The notes below the pieces were generated by a model. It saw only the letters and a program-made list of their open reading frames with translations. It did not search any database and was not told the origin of the DNA. A program made the translations under genes and the position numbers. DNA of 64,000 nucleotides. Origin: Adiantum capillus-veneris (taxonomy: Eukaryota; Streptophyta; Polypodiopsida; Polypodiales; Pteridaceae). This document shows, one piece after another, positions 1-12,558 of this stretch (within the stretch, counting starts at the first letter, position 1; each line of letters begins with the position of its first letter). The stretch lies in assembly GCA_014529385.2 (NCBI GenBank), contig CM043967.1, positions 5,779,001 through 5,843,000 on the forward strand, read 5' to 3'.

Positions 1-600
1 AAAGGTGTAATGCAAAGATAGGAGGCAGTAAAAACCTAATAACTGACGACACTGCGTAGAGTAGTAGCGGTAGTAGCACGGAAAATAGGCCTTAAAAAAA
101 CCAAATTGAAAAATAAAACCAATAACCAAAAAGGTTGCACTGAGCGCAGGTAGGTATTGGGACTACAAGGAAGGGCCATGCCCGCAGCGCATTCAGGAAG
201 CACTTGTCTGAAGGAGTGGCTACACAGGCCTCAAAGCATGGTGGTGGGCTCGTGGGGACTTGTGGTGTTGAGGCCCCACCACTGGCTTTCTCTGCGTAGC
301 TTGCCAAAGGGGCCAATACAACAGCTTGCGGGTGGTTGCAGCACTGATTCCAGGGTGATGGTAGGGATGTTGAGCAAGGCCACAACTCCAGCACACAGTG
401 ATGTTGATGGGCTAGGTTGGAAGAAATCTCAGGTGATAAGGGGACAATCAATGGTGTTATGGAGTAGCTTCTTGCCCGTTGTTAGGTGCTAGCAGGCAGA
501 GCACAGGTCGTAGGTGTAGTGAGCATAGAGAGCCGTCAAACGGTCCGTTCCAGGGTCTATTAAAAATCTCAATTAAATTGTAGCTGATCACGGTCTTGAA
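1..600. other. Unassigned sequence
   Basis: No gene could be supported here. Short open frames exist on both strands, but none shows a recognisable motif, splice context or low-complexity bias typical of a coding exon. The GC content is somewhat higher than in the following kilobases, so a gene end or untranslated region lying mostly outside the window is possible. Confidence 0.3.
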
Positions 601-619
601 ATATGACCAATGGGCGGGT

Positions 620-1140
620 GCCCCAGGGGACGATTTGACACCACCTTTTGGAGGTGGGTCGATGGTTGAGGGAGGGGTTGGGAGGTGGGCAAGATCTCAG
701 CCGTCATCACTTTGTGAACCCAAAGTGAACTCAAAGTGATATTTAACCAAGTGAACACCAAGGAATCACATGCCTGCAAAAAGTGGCCGGCCATTCAAGT
801 TGGTTGGCCCATCATTCCCTCATCATTGGCATTTAAAGCATAGGATATTTACTAATTTGAATAGGTACCTAAAATTTGGTTTCAAATGCTCATTGTCTCT
901 TTTATGTCCATTCACTTAGTCCCTTCACTTTCCCAGCCCACCCTTCTCTGACGCTTCTTCATGAACTATATACAGTGAACTCCATGTGAACTACTTAAAG
1001 CCATAATTGTGCTCTTCAAGTGAACCACATGTGATCCCATTGTGAACAACTGTATGAATCACAAGTGAACCACATGTGATCCCTTTGTGAACAAGGGTGT
1101 GAGCTTCAAGTGAACATTTTGTGAACTTGGAGTGCTAAGC
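620..1140. repeat. Left subterminal-type repeat tract of the MULE
   Basis: The words GTGAAC, GTGATC and CACATGTGATCCC recur many times, including a near-tandem pair around 1018-1100 with the order AAGTGAACCACATGTGATCC then TTGTGAAC. The reverse-complement words (GTTCAC, GATCAC) dominate 3990-5150 on the other side of the transposase remnant. Inversely oriented subterminal repeats are common in class II transposons. I could not find matching terminal inverted repeats or a target duplication, so the element ends are not fixed. Confidence 0.5.
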
Positions 1141-1172
1141 ACCTTCGGTGGGGTTGTACCATTAGCCCAAAT

Positions 1173-3892
1173 TTGGTTCAAGCACATAAGGATTTTATGG
1201 TGCAAGATGGTAGAAACCTCCGATGGAATGATGCCCTTTCAAATGGTGGTTTGAGTTCTTTCTCCACTAGTGACGAAGATGGTGAGAATTGTAGTGATAG
1301 TGAGGAAAGAATGTATTGTAGTCCATGCACGGATTCACTTGACACCTCTTTTTTTGGCTTGGAGCAACAAGATGGTCTACATGGAATCTCCACGCTTGAT
1401 CCGTACAAGTATGTGTCTCGGTTTTTTTACTCCTTTTGTCAATCGAGTTATAATTTGATGAAGCTTGCACTTCAAGGAGAACATTCACCAAGCCTAAAGG
1501 AATTGCAGGCATGTGACCCAAGTGGCATGCTTGACCTAAAAAGGTGGAGAAGAATGAAAGAAAGATTATGTTTGAGGACAGCTGTAGAAGGCTTTTGGTG
1601 TTTGTGCACGGCAACTCCCCCAAATTTGAAAATCTCACCCATTGAGGAATGGGAGAGTATTATCATTCGATGTCATTTTTGTGAAGATAATAATTGCCAC
1701 CACACTTATGAAGACACAATAAGAAACTTGAAGGCCTCATGGTGTTTGGACATCAAGCAATAAGGGATACCCGTAGCATATGTGAAAGCCCTTGTGGAAA
1801 GTTGTGGGTGTGAAAAAGAGACCGATTGTGGCGATGAATGCGACAAATCAACACGTGTCACCAAAGATATTAAGGATGCCATGAAGCATGAACGTCAAAG
1901 TGTTGAAATTTTACGTGTGGAGCAAGCTCTAATTGAGATTATCTTTCAACACAAGGTGAGGCTAGTTAAGGTTCGCTCATCTACGAGCCAGAATGGAAGC
2001 ACAACTACAGTTGACTATGCATGTCGTAGAGGAAGAACGGCCCGTAGAAGTGGGACTATGAAGCGGCTTAGAAGGTCCAAGAGATGTGGTTGTCCTTTCC
2101 AAGTGAGAGTTCAATATCGACATGCCTCAAAAATTGCACACATATCCACTTACCCTATTCATGAGGGGCATATACCTGGATCAAGAGAGGATTTGTATCA
2201 TTTACCCGTGCATCCTAATGTTATTGAGTGTTGCATGGAAGATTTGTTCGATGTGGGTACAGCAAGACATGTTGCAAAAATGTCTTTGTCTAAAGAGAAG
2301 TTGCAATATGAGCGATCTTCAGCTATTGACCAAGCAATTTATCGCTTTTTTACCTTCAGCTATTGACCTAGCAATTTATCGCTTTTTTATGATACAAAGG
2401 GAAATTTCAATGATGTCTTACCAAATACGCAATCAAGGTGACTCATATTATGTTGCAGATTAAAAATTATTGCAATTGTTTTTACATAATAACATTGTTT
2501 CTTTTGTCTTCACAGGAAATATTTCTAAAGATGATTGGAGTTCTATGTGGTTCGAGGTTTGCAACTTACAAACTTGAGGAAAGGTGTGTTATTGCCAGTC
2601 GTATAATCCCCCTGCACAAGATCCTAATCAAAGGCCTTTTATTGTTGCTATTCAAGATGAATGGATGCTAGAAATGGCCATGAGATTTTCTACACACAGC
2701 TCTTGGGCAATAGATAGCACGTTCAAGACAAACGTGTTTGGCCTTCCATTGTATGCTACAATTTTGCCTAATCAAATGGTGTAGGTTTACCTATATGGCT
2801 CATGCTATGCACTAACGACACAAGAACTGACCACGAATGATTTGCAATTGAGATAACCCAAAAGACAATTTTGCAAGAATGAGTAATGTGCGCCCCACAT
2901 CAATAGTGATTGATAAATCATCAGTGGAGCTTGAGGCTATTCATAAGGTGGTGGAGGAGGATCCTTACTGTTGGATTTATGACTTCCATGGCTCTCGTCA
3001 ACAAGTTCTTGGTCGTATCATTCTATGTTGGTTTCATGCTAAGAAATCTTGGGTGGAGAACCTTCTTCCAAAGGTATGTGAGAACTCTAACATTTGGTAT
3101 TCCTATATGTGGGCTCATGCAACAAAGAAACTTTACACTTTGCTTTAGGTACCAAAGCAAATGCGCGAACATCTCTACTCTTCCATGTGTGCACTTATGC
3201 ATAGCGCCATAGAGGCTGAGTTTGAGCAATCTTTTCAAGGGCTCCTTCAAAACTACTCAGAGTTCACGAGCGTGCAAAGATATGTGACGAACGGTTGGTG
3301 TGGGAACAATTGCCCTTGGCGCAAAAAGTGGCCAAAGTTTGGTCGCGTGTTTAATCATGGGAATGAGGATACAACAAACTTGGCGAGAGATTGTGGCAAT
3401 ACATAAAATATACTTTGTTGAATGCCCAAATCTGTCACCCAAACTCGCCTTGGTCATGGTGTGTGCCAAGTGCTCATTCAGGGGACACAAGGCCTCCAAT
3501 ATCAACCCACCAAGCCGACAAGAATGACTGGCGTCTTGAGGAGAAAGCACCAACATGGCCATTATAGAGTAAGGTTCGACTATGCTCCTTGCATATGGTG
3601 TCCACATTGCTACACTAAAACTTACATGGTGGATCCACAAATCAATTACACATGCTCTACATGCCATGCTTTGTTGCCCCTAACATCAAGGCATGCCCCC
3701 ATAGGAAGCGAGCAACATTTACTCGGAAAAATGATAAAGATATGTGATATACCAACCCACATTATGGAAAGGATTGTGGCTTGCAGCTGTGGTGATTTGG
3801 AGAACGGTGAAAGACACTTTGATTTGGCTCAAGATCAAGGGGGCATTCTTTTCAATGTCATGGCCTCTCAATGGAGGCTTGTGATTGTGTAA
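1173..3892 (+). pseudogene. Degenerate Mutator-like (MULE) transposase
   Basis: Several plus-strand open segments in different frames read as one decayed MULE transposase, the nuclear enzyme that cuts and inserts Mutator-type DNA transposons. An N-terminal part (1173-1763, 1782-2366) ends in a zinc-finger-like region with RCGCPFQVRV and HEGHIPGS, which resembles the FAR1/MULE N-terminal fold. Next comes a MULE core: WAIDSTFKTNVFGLPLYATI near 2700 holds a candidate first catalytic Asp, and LCWFHAKKSW near 3040 matches the conserved Cys-Trp-Phe-His block. A C-terminal Cys/His-rich part follows at 3422-3892. A short stretch around 2325-2385 is duplicated (the words AIDQAIYRFF and AIDLAIYRFF). 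Stops and frameshifts near 1763, 2366, 2784 and 3148 separate the pieces; introns could explain some but not all of these. The family call is fairly secure; activity is very unlikely. Confidence 0.65.
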
Positions 3893-3989
3893 TTCTGGTC
3901 ACTTACATGCTTGGACACTCATGATGTTCTAAATTTGTATCTTTTGGGCCCTTACATGTCGAGTGTTTACTTGGTAATCACATAAAGGA

Positions 3990-5150
3990 TCGCTTTTGCA
4001 GCACTTTAGGTTCACTCACAGATTACTTGTGGAGCACAACACTGTGTATCAATGATAGCAAGGGTCCCTACTCGGGTTTCATTCCTTGTGATCTCTTTAA
4101 TTTCATTTTTGGTTCTTTTTTAGTTCACTTGAAATTGTATTTGGATCACTAGCACTTCACACATATGATTACTTGGGGCCACTGAATTCTTGCCCACTTG
4201 GGTGTCCACTCGGCTTTTATTCCTAGAAATCACTTCAAGTTCACCATGAGTTCACAGTTAGCTCACTTTCATATACCATCTACTTCACTTTTGAATCTCT
4301 TGGCGATCACCTAAAGTTCACTTGTGGATCACATTGATGTGAATCATTGATCACTTTGGTTTGCTCTTGGGCCAAATTGCTAGGGATCATAAGGAGTTCA
4401 CTTTGGGATCTCTTTTATGTTCCTTTCTATTAACTAGTAGTTCACTTGGGGATTACATATATGTGAATAACTCAGTACTTGGGTTTGCTCTTGGGCCTCA
4501 ATTATTACTTGATAATCACTAGTAGATCACATGGGGATCACATGACTGTCGATCACTCAGTACTTGGGTTTGCTCTTGGGCCTCAATTATTCGGATCACT
4601 CAAGGTTCACAGGAAGACCACTTTTTGACCTCTGGAATATTACTTTTAAATCACTAGCAGATCACATAGGGATCACATAACTTTGCATCATTGATCTCTT
4701 GGGTGAGCTTTTTTAGGTCTAATTTCGTGTGATCACATTGGGTTCACATGTAGTTCACTCATGAATCGCTTTACTATTACTTGGCAATAAATAGTAGTTC
4801 ACTGGGGGATTACATAACGAAAGTGAATCATTGATCACTTGGGCTTGTTATTGGGCCTCAATTCTTGGGATCACATTGGGTTCACAAAAAGATCACTCTT
4901 GGACTCTTGCATATTACTTGAGAATCACATGTAGATCACATGGTGATCACATTATTGTGAATCATTGAGTATTTTGGTTTGCTATATGGCCTCAATTCTT
5001 GGGATCACATGGGATTCACAAGAAAATCACTTGTGGATCTTTTGAATATTACTTGAAACTCACTTGTAGATCACATGGGGATCACATAATTTTGAATCAT
5101 TGATCAAGTTGGTTTGCCCTAAGGCCTCATTTCTTAGGATCACCATTAGG
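3990..5150. repeat. Tandem array of about 135 bp, right subterminal tract
   Basis: The block holding GGCCTCAATT, GATCACAT and TTGGGTTTGCT recurs. Copies of the GGCC-type landmark lie at 4370, 4494, 4579, 4716, 4854, 4988 and 5123. The last four intervals are 137, 138, 134 and 135 bp; the earlier ones (124 and 85) are irregular. GATCACATGGGGATCACAT-like words give each unit internal symmetry. The array sits directly downstream of the MULE remnant and mirrors the GTGAAC/GTGATC tract on its left, so it is probably part of the same transposon. Confidence 0.6.
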
Positions 5151-5159
5151 AAAAATATG

Positions 5160-5324
5160 AACCCTCTAGGGGCCCTTTGGGATTAAGGTTAATTAGAGGC
5201 CAGCCAATAGGAAGAGGGTGGTGGACACACTCTATACCCTCAAAAAAGTAGGGGGACAAGGTAGCCTTACACCTCTTAATGGCCTCTTACCTAGTGAGAA
5301 GGTAAGGGAGGTGGCTAGGGGAAA
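5160..5324. other. Unassigned spacer
   Basis: Purine-rich sequence without a recognisable gene, lying between the 135 bp array and the G tract. Confidence 0.3.
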
Positions 5325-5352
5325 GGGGGGGGGGGGGGGGGGGGGGGGGGGG
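5325..5352 (+). repeat. Homopolymer of 28 consecutive G
   Basis: The sequence shows 28 uninterrupted G residues. Such a tract can form a G-quadruplex on the plus strand. Its exact length is prone to assembly and polymerase slippage error. Confidence 0.9.
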
Positions 5353-5451
5353 ACCACTTTGACCTTTTTTCTCCCACTTTTTGGCCCGGATTTAAAAATA
5401 CACTAAAAATTTCAAAATTTTAAAAAATTTCAAATTTCAAGTTTTCCCTCC

Positions 5452-6780
5452 TTAACACTAGGTTGGTAATGGGACACTTTTATGTCCTGTTAAGTGACCA
5501 TTTTCCTTGAATTATGTCAAGAGTTTCAAAATGGATTTTGAGGTGCTATCTACCTAGAAAGTTGTCTCATGAGCTGAAAAAAACTCGACATTTTTTTGGA
5601 ATATCAATTCCATCTTTAACCTTGTCCTTGCACAACATTTCACAACCTAAACTGTGTGAAAAAACGGGTCCTGTTTTTGGCTTTTTTCAACTTTTTGCAA
5701 CTATACCACTCTAGAATTCATGTTTGTGAGGTCTATAATGCTAGAGAACTATCTTTAGTAGTCATCAACATGTCCTGATGCTTATAGGGAGAAATAAATG
5801 TTAAAGTTGTAAGTTATGACCAAATTACAAAAATTGTCAAATCCTGTTTTTTAGCCAATTTTAGCTCTTCTATGATTTTTTTGGTGGCCTTCATGATATC
5901 CAAATGCAGTTTTGATTTTCTATGTCGCATATTGTAACATAAAGCTAATATTCCTTGAGTTTTGGGGCACCTAATACCCTATTTTGCATAGTAGACAACG
6001 ATGGTTGATTTTTTCAATTATAGAAGAAAACAAAACATTCTAGTATATCAAGTATAGCTTTTTCAATATTGCTAGTTTCTTGTGACAACTACATGCATTT
6101 TGTAGGTAGTAACCATATCTAGTCATAAGGATCAAATTTGGCTAGATATTGAATAGTTTCTATGGGATTCTTTAACTCATAATGTTGAACCCAGTTTTTT
6201 CATGTTTGTTGTATTTAGCACTTCATCTTTGTCCCCAAGATTCCCCTTGGTAAGAGATGTATTATTCTTTTGACATGCTCCATGGCTCCTTATGAACCTA
6301 AAGGACAATAGGCAACTAAGAAAACATGCATATATTATTTGTATTGAGCGTGGCTATAGAAACTTTGATGATAGGTTTGCAGAATGGTAAAAATTCAACC
6401 TTTTTGTACCTATTTCTTTTGGCAAAACAAAAAATAGTGAGTGAGAAGCAATCATATATTCTGATCACCAACCCATTGAAGTTAACTAGGGAATTTATCT
6501 CAAGTCCTACAAAAATCCCTAATCTTATTTTTATGCAACAAAACGTAAGAAATGACTGTTTTGATGAAAATGTACTGGTCCATCAACTTTGGAGGCTTGG
6601 TGTGACCAAAAGATGAGAAATTTTACAAGTTTCTTATTTTTTCCATGTGTAGTAGGCCTTGAACTATAACCTCATGAAAGGATTTTACAAAATGAGTGGA
6701 TCTACTATGGTTTTGGAGGTTTTTTTCAAAACCCTGAAAGGACACTTTTATGTCCTGTTAGGGTACCAACCTAGTGTTAA
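5452..6780. mobile_element. Possible 1.3 kb inverted-repeat (MITE-like) element
   Basis: A perfect 17 bp inverted repeat, TTAACACTAGGTTGGTA at 5452-5468 and its reverse complement at 6764-6780, brackets the segment. Just inside each end lies GGACACTTTTATGTCC (5472-5487 and 6740-6755), itself an imperfect palindrome and present in direct orientation at both ends. The interior is AT-rich and has no convincing ORF. The symmetry suggests a non-autonomous DNA transposon, but no target duplication was identified and the flanks share A/T-rich similarity that blurs the limits. Confidence 0.4.
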
Positions 6781-9336
6781 AAGGTCCCCTAACCTATTTC
6801 ATGGTCAAAAAAGTATTTTTGACCTCCAAAAGTCAAAAACGTGCACTAAAAAATTCTAAAAAATTAAATTTTTTCAAAAAATTTCAAAACATCATTTTCC
6901 ACCCTCCAAAGTCTTTCCAAACCTATTCTATAGCTAAAAGTGATTTTCTCTCTCTACAAACCCTTTTCCAAGCTCTCCATGGCTGCAACAACCACATGCA
7001 CCCCCTATAGTCCAACATTATCTCTCTACTAGCTTTCTCCCATCTCCATTGTAGCACCAAGCAAGCTTCTTCCCCATCTCTTCCCCTTGCCCACCACATA
7101 GTTCCACACCAAGCTAGCTCCTCTCCCTTCTCTCACCTCCATTACAGCATGAAACAAGATTCTCCTCCTTCTACTTTCATTCACTCGCACTACATGGAAA
7201 CCTCTACTCCCGAAGGTGGCAAAAGCATCAACTCACATGACTTGCATACCACAAGAACAGGAGGTGTGAATAGTGCATGGGCATTGCAAGGATTCATCTC
7301 CAACATAAAGATAGAATGGTGAGAAAACTACCCTTGTAGCTTACATTCAGAGCTTAAGATCATCTCCATCTTTAAGTTTATCATGCTGGAGGGAATTAAC
7401 CTCTTTATGGCTTTCAATGTTTAGGCTTCACACCTCATAACATTGGGTGGTGCTATTTTGTTGATGGCTTTGGTGCGCCATCTATAGTTTTGTAGCATGT
7501 GATTGAGTCTCACAATGTAAGTAAGTTGTGTTATCTATGGAGAGTCATCAAAGATTTTTCTTATAATTTATTCTTTGTATAGTTGTCATTAGATTATTAG
7601 AATGATATCATTTTGTACTTTATAACTTTGTGCTCACATAATCTGTTGTTTACTTACAGAGTCAACTTGTTTTGAGAGGACATGAGCAAGCAACCATGTG
7701 CAGAGATGGAAATCACCCTATTTTTGTTCCGTGAGGAACCTTTCACTACCGTGCTACTAATGACGATCAAATGAAGAGATTAATAAGCCTAGGTGTGAAA
7801 CGTTGGCTTTGATACCACTTGATGGGCTAGTTAATGCAGAAGCATACTCTCTAATTGCCAATGGTTGGCATTAGGCTATGGAGGGTGAAGCCTTAGGTTA
7901 ACCATGGTGTTAAGCTTAGGGTTAGCGATATGGAGATTAGGGTTAGGCTATGCCAAGAGCAAAATCATAAGGAGAGAGAGTATAGACACAATGATAGTGC
8001 TCAAAGTGCAAAGATTGATTAGAAAATAGCCTCCCAAGTAGGCTCAGTGCTTTACAATCATTGGCTAGAGAGGTTGCACCCTCTTGCTATTGGACCATCT
8101 CATCATTTATCTTTCGTAGGTGGCTAGAGAGGTTTCCCACAAGTTGGGCTTACCCCAACAATGACCATACAATATGATTAGCATGTTGATATGTGTGAAA
8201 CTTTAATTTTCCATAATTGTGTGCATGGCACCAACGGTCCAATCATTTATTGTGTTGGGGAGAGATCACACAAATAACCATAATGGACAAGGACAGCAAA
8301 ACTTTGAAGAGATTGAGATGGAGATATGATTAACTATTTGTACCCAATGAATTTATAGACAAGAAAATGATGGGCATTTTGTTTGTACCTCCATCAAGGC
8401 CACAGTCAAAGGTGAAGATTGTGGAGGTCACCCATGATGTCAATACCAAGGCCAGAGCTAATTAGGAAAGTCGGCGTGCAAAGGAGAGGAAGAAACTAAA
8501 AGAGAAATATAAAGTAACAGTTGCTTTTGAAGAAGAGATTAAAAGTTATGACTAAGTAACGCATAAATTCGATGTGAGGAATAATGAAATTTTATCATCA
8601 ATGAAAGATGGAGTGATAGCAGATGTACCACTAGCAAATGGTTCAAGGAGACTTGCAATTGATTCTATTGATATTAATATATTGCAGGTTCAGATGCTCA
8701 AATAACATAATCAATTGTCTATATATACCTCAAGTAAGACATGTTCACTAGCTTCAACATACTTGGCTTCAGGCTTTAGATTAAAGAATGACTTCCATTA
8801 ACTGTTTTGTAGTTTGATCAAAAGACATCTTCCTAAAACAAAGTCAGTCAAAAATATATATCATGGATCCTCAAATGTCTGTCCTTCTCAAAATGAAATA
8901 CACCCCTCAAGGCACATTAGAGAAGTGGTTTGCCCACTGTCCAATGTTGTAAGTCACAACAATAATTTATCCATACAAGAGCAACCACCACTGGAGCCTG
9001 GTTTGCATTGAGCTTGACAAGCCAGTTTTCTGGACTCTCAACTCAATTCAAGAAACCCATCGAGAATTAAGATTGTGAGTATTCAAAATTTGAATTTGGA
9101 TTGGTGTAGTATATGGTGTGCATGCAGTTATTGTTTTGATTTGCTTCCAAATTTGTATGCTTACAGCTACGTAAAAAGACTCTTGTAAGCATATGGAAAG
9201 TTGTGTGGAAGTTACGAAATGTACAAGGCGCATAAAAGAAGTCACAATTTTGAAACAGACAGATGCCAACTCATGTGGATGGAGATGTCTTCTACATGCT
9301 GAGTACTACTACAGAGCTTCTTTGCACTAGAGCCAT
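6781..9336. other. Unassigned intergenic DNA with decayed fragments
   Basis: No intact gene is visible. A pyrimidine-rich, UTR-like stretch covers about 6900-7200. At 7805-7817 the minus strand reads TGGTATCAAAGCC, close to a tRNA-iMet primer-binding site, followed on the plus strand by TGATGGG. This could mark the junction of a decayed minus-strand LTR element, but no matching LTR pair was found. Around 8367-8700 a broken plus-strand frame with lysine/glutamate-rich residues looks like a coding remnant of unknown identity. Confidence 0.3.
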
Positions 9337-12300
9337 TCATGACAAAGGTAGGCATTTGCAAAGCATTACTATAACATGGCGATTGTTGCAATAAAAACCT
9401 CTCTTAGTTCCTTTTTTGTTTCCATTTTTTTTTTTTGCAGAGTGTACACAACACTCTTTTCCCCTTCTTTGCATTACTTTGCATCCACCTAGTAAAAAAT
9501 AGAACTGTGAGGGCTCGTTGTCCGCAGTCTTTTCCACTATGTCATGCCGGAGTTGAAGAAGGTTGCATTGCTCCCTTATTGTGATCATTGTCACAAGGTT
9601 GAGCTCTTTGTCCACCACCTCCACATCTATGACAGTGTTGTTCTCGAAGTCTGTCGACTCTTTATCAATAGGCACAAGCTGAGAGCAGCCTGCAACAAAT
9701 TGAGAGCGCTTGTACGAGAAAGAGATGAGAAGTGACTGTGTGCCGATCATGTACTTGGCCACCAAAGTGTCCAGTGCAATCTGGCAATGAATGTCATCCA
9801 TCTCTTTATCATACCACCCTCTATCAAGAAGCTTCTCACAGAAGCAAGAATCTACTTGGCCACCACCTCCACATCTATGACAGTGTTGTTCTCGAAGTCT
9901 GTCGACTCTTTATCAATAGGCACAAGCTAAGAGCAGCCTGCAACAAATTGAGAGCGCTTGTACGAGAAAGAGATGAGAAGTGACTGTGTGCCGATCATGT
10001 ACCAAAGTGTCCAGTGCAATCTGGCAATGAATGTCATCCATCTCTTTATCATACCACCCTCTATCAAGAAGCTTCTCACAGAAGCAAGAATCTAGAGATT
10101 TATACTAGCATAGTCTTCGCCACATGTATGTGACTGGTGTGAAAATATCCATAAATAAATTTATAGGACAAAAATAAGCAATCTTCACCAATTTGGTGGG
10201 TACAGAGTCTCGGAGGGACCTCTGCACATCCCTAAACAATTTGCTCCAAAGAGCTTCACTTATTGTTGTGTCCGGGATTGGCCAATCCACGGAGTTCCAA
10301 TTGGTAGAGAGAGGGAGCTTAACCAACGTACGTTTTTTATTTCTCTGGTTGAGATGGTAGAAGTGTTCGTAGAAGGAAATGCCCTGATCTGCAAGGCTCT
10401 TGCTAGATCTTCTAGCATATTGTAAAACACCAATGTGAGCATGCATTACACATATGATCCCTACAATACACTCCACTATCTCCCATTCCTCGTACGAAGA
10501 AGGATAGACATCTGCAAGTGCAATAACCAAAAGTAAGAGACCACTCAGTCTAAGATCTGAATAGAGTTTAGGAGTACATGACCTCCACTGTTTCCATTGA
10601 ATAGAACTTTGGAGAGCAGTGAGTGACTAAAAATCAAGAGGAATACATTTACATAACTTATGGGCTAACCCTCCTGAGGGTTCTTTTTTTTTTGTTTTTA
10701 TTTATTTTAATAAAGTTCTATCTCTTCAAAAAGGGAGGGAAAAAAGGATGAGACCAGAAAGGTTTGAAAGGAAGGCTAAGAAAGCACTTACAGTTGCACC
10801 GTGGGTGATGCACCATTGAGACATTGCCGCCGTTCGCAATCACATCAAAATGAGTGTAGACATATTGAACTAAGTCTCATTCACAATCTTCTTGCCGGCC
10901 TCCACTTGAAAATCTAGCACTCGTGCTTTCCATGTAGAACGAAATAGATTTGTTGTAGAGGATCTTTTCCTCCTTTTGGCTGCATGAGAACCAAAGAACC
11001 TTTGCATATCGTTTGCTCTTGCCATTGAATATCTGTAGTGATGGAGTTTGAGATGGAAATAGAGCAGATGTTGCTGCTTGGCCTCCTTGGTAGACTAATG
11101 GTGAGTCTAGTTGGGGAGAGAGTACAACAATCCCTAGAGCTTTTAGGGCGGGAAGAAGAAGAAGAAGAAACCATGGTTCTTGTTGAGAGGAAGAAGAAAG
11201 CCTGAACTTGCGAGGGAGGATCAACTTTGCAAGCTTCCTTAATGGAGGAATAGCTTTTTGTGGCGGGAGTATGATATCTTTCCATAGATGTCTTTCCGTA
11301 CCTTTACTGTATCAAAGTCCGTCTACGGCGGGTCCACATATGGATACCGTAAAAACAAGATGCTACCTCACATTTGAGCAAGTTTTTTTGTATTTTTTCA
11401 TTTATTTGAGCTATTTTCTATGTAGCGTTACCTTGCTGCTCTTTGGACGCGCTTCCTTTTCTCTCTCTTCAATATGGTGCCCTGTATAATATTGTGTGCC
11501 GCTCTCCTTTACATTATTTTGATTCTTCTTAAGTGTGCTTGCTTGTTGCGCTACGGGAAACAAGCAATTATGTTAGATTTATTGTGCTTTGTATGCTTTA
11601 AATGTTGTTGGAAGTGTTTGAGAAGGTAGTGGCATAAAATTTGAAAGAGGAGAGAGAGATGACACAAGTATGCTACCATACATTTTACATGGATAGCAGT
11701 ACAATGCTTGTCCACCTACCTCTCAAGATCGTCTTTCTTTGATGTGTGAGAAACATTAGAGAACATCAAGTGACCCATAATCATCATATCACGAGATGGA
11801 GCTCTCCTACGGCTTTCAATTTGGAAGACAGGCTGCCTCACCTTGAGAACATACTCCAATGGTTGTAAAGAAAGAACATGGAGCAATGCTACATTGCATA
11901 TACCAGAAAATGAGTGACAAATTCACATCTTGTTTACTCTCCATGTAGAGAACATGTACTTACCTCGAATACAATTATGTCATTAATTTGTGTCCAGCAT
12001 TTGACATTGAGATGGCAATGCATTTCCAAGCCAAGATTTCTCAAAAATTCAATTTCTTTGGAAAGAAAAGTAAGTGAATGTCTCTTGCAAACATGAGCTC
12101 TATCAATGATAGACTCTCTTGAGAGCGCTCCAGCTACAAGAGCTCTTACCTTGCCTACCTGGCCCCACATAGGAAAGCATTCATAGAGATGCACAACTAA
12201 AGATAGAAAGAATTAACCATATATCAACTGATGTGATCACCATGTCAGCACCTCCGAGGAGCTTAAGCAAAACATTGACTTCCACACTTTGATTAGGGTT

Positions 12301-12360
12301 ATAGACCCCACACCAGACAGCTTTGCCTACCACAATGCCAAGCATTAGTAGCTATTTATA
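9337..12360 (-). pseudogene. Unidentified multi-exon gene or gene remnant
   Basis: Several minus-strand segments look like exons of one gene I cannot identify. In transcript order they are: about 12340-12240 (contains VEVNVLLKLLGGADMVITS); about 12195-11975, entered through TTTAG and left through GAG|GTAAGT (contains GQVGKVRALVAGALSRES); about 11870-11730 (contains LEYVLKVRQPVFQIESRRR); 11285-10877; 10530-10105 (contains SSYEEWEIVECIVGIICVMH); and 9801-9337. Some exon-like parts carry plausible splice sites, and the encoded text is not low-complexity. In-frame stops near 10880 and the tandem duplication at 9612-10094 suggest damage, so an inactive copy is possible. No domain could be named with confidence. 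The PPR gene lies upstream on the same strand. Confidence 0.35.
9612..10094 (-). repeat. Tandem duplication of an exon-sized segment
   Basis: Two adjacent direct copies (9612-9859 and 9860-10094) are nearly identical. The second lacks 8 bp (CTTGGCCA) near its middle and differs by isolated substitutions. On the minus strand each copy encodes the same segment (for example KRSQFVAGCSQLVPIDKEST), so the duplication repeats part of the unidentified gene. The 8 bp deletion shifts the frame in one copy. Confidence 0.85.
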
Positions 12361-12372
12361 TGAAAAGTTAAA

Positions 12373-12375
<3 letters not shown>

Positions 12376-12421
<46 letters not shown>
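12376..12421. repeat. (CT)n microsatellite
   Basis: About 23 uninterrupted CT dinucleotides lie just downstream of the PPR gene (GA on the coding strand). Confidence 0.95.
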
Positions 12422-12423
<2 letters not shown>

Positions 12424-12558
12424 ATGCAGAGCATTGCAATGTAAGACTCTTAAGCAAAAGGAGTAAAACAGAACTTGCACACCATATTTAATCGCCATCT
12501 AAACCTGTGGGGGCTCAATCGCTGTATTTAAAAACAAGCTACTAGTCAGTATGAAGCA

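Noticed and set aside
157-492. Plus and minus open frames at the window start
   Set aside because: Low-information text, overlapping on both strands and without motifs; no reason to call a gene.
7908-7955. Telomere-like TTAGGGTTAG words
   Set aside because: Only two imperfect occurrences, not a tandem array; insufficient for an interstitial telomere.
9544-9983. Plus-strand frames over the duplicated segment
   Set aside because: Both frames are antisense to the longer coding-like minus-strand text and are repeated only because the DNA is duplicated.
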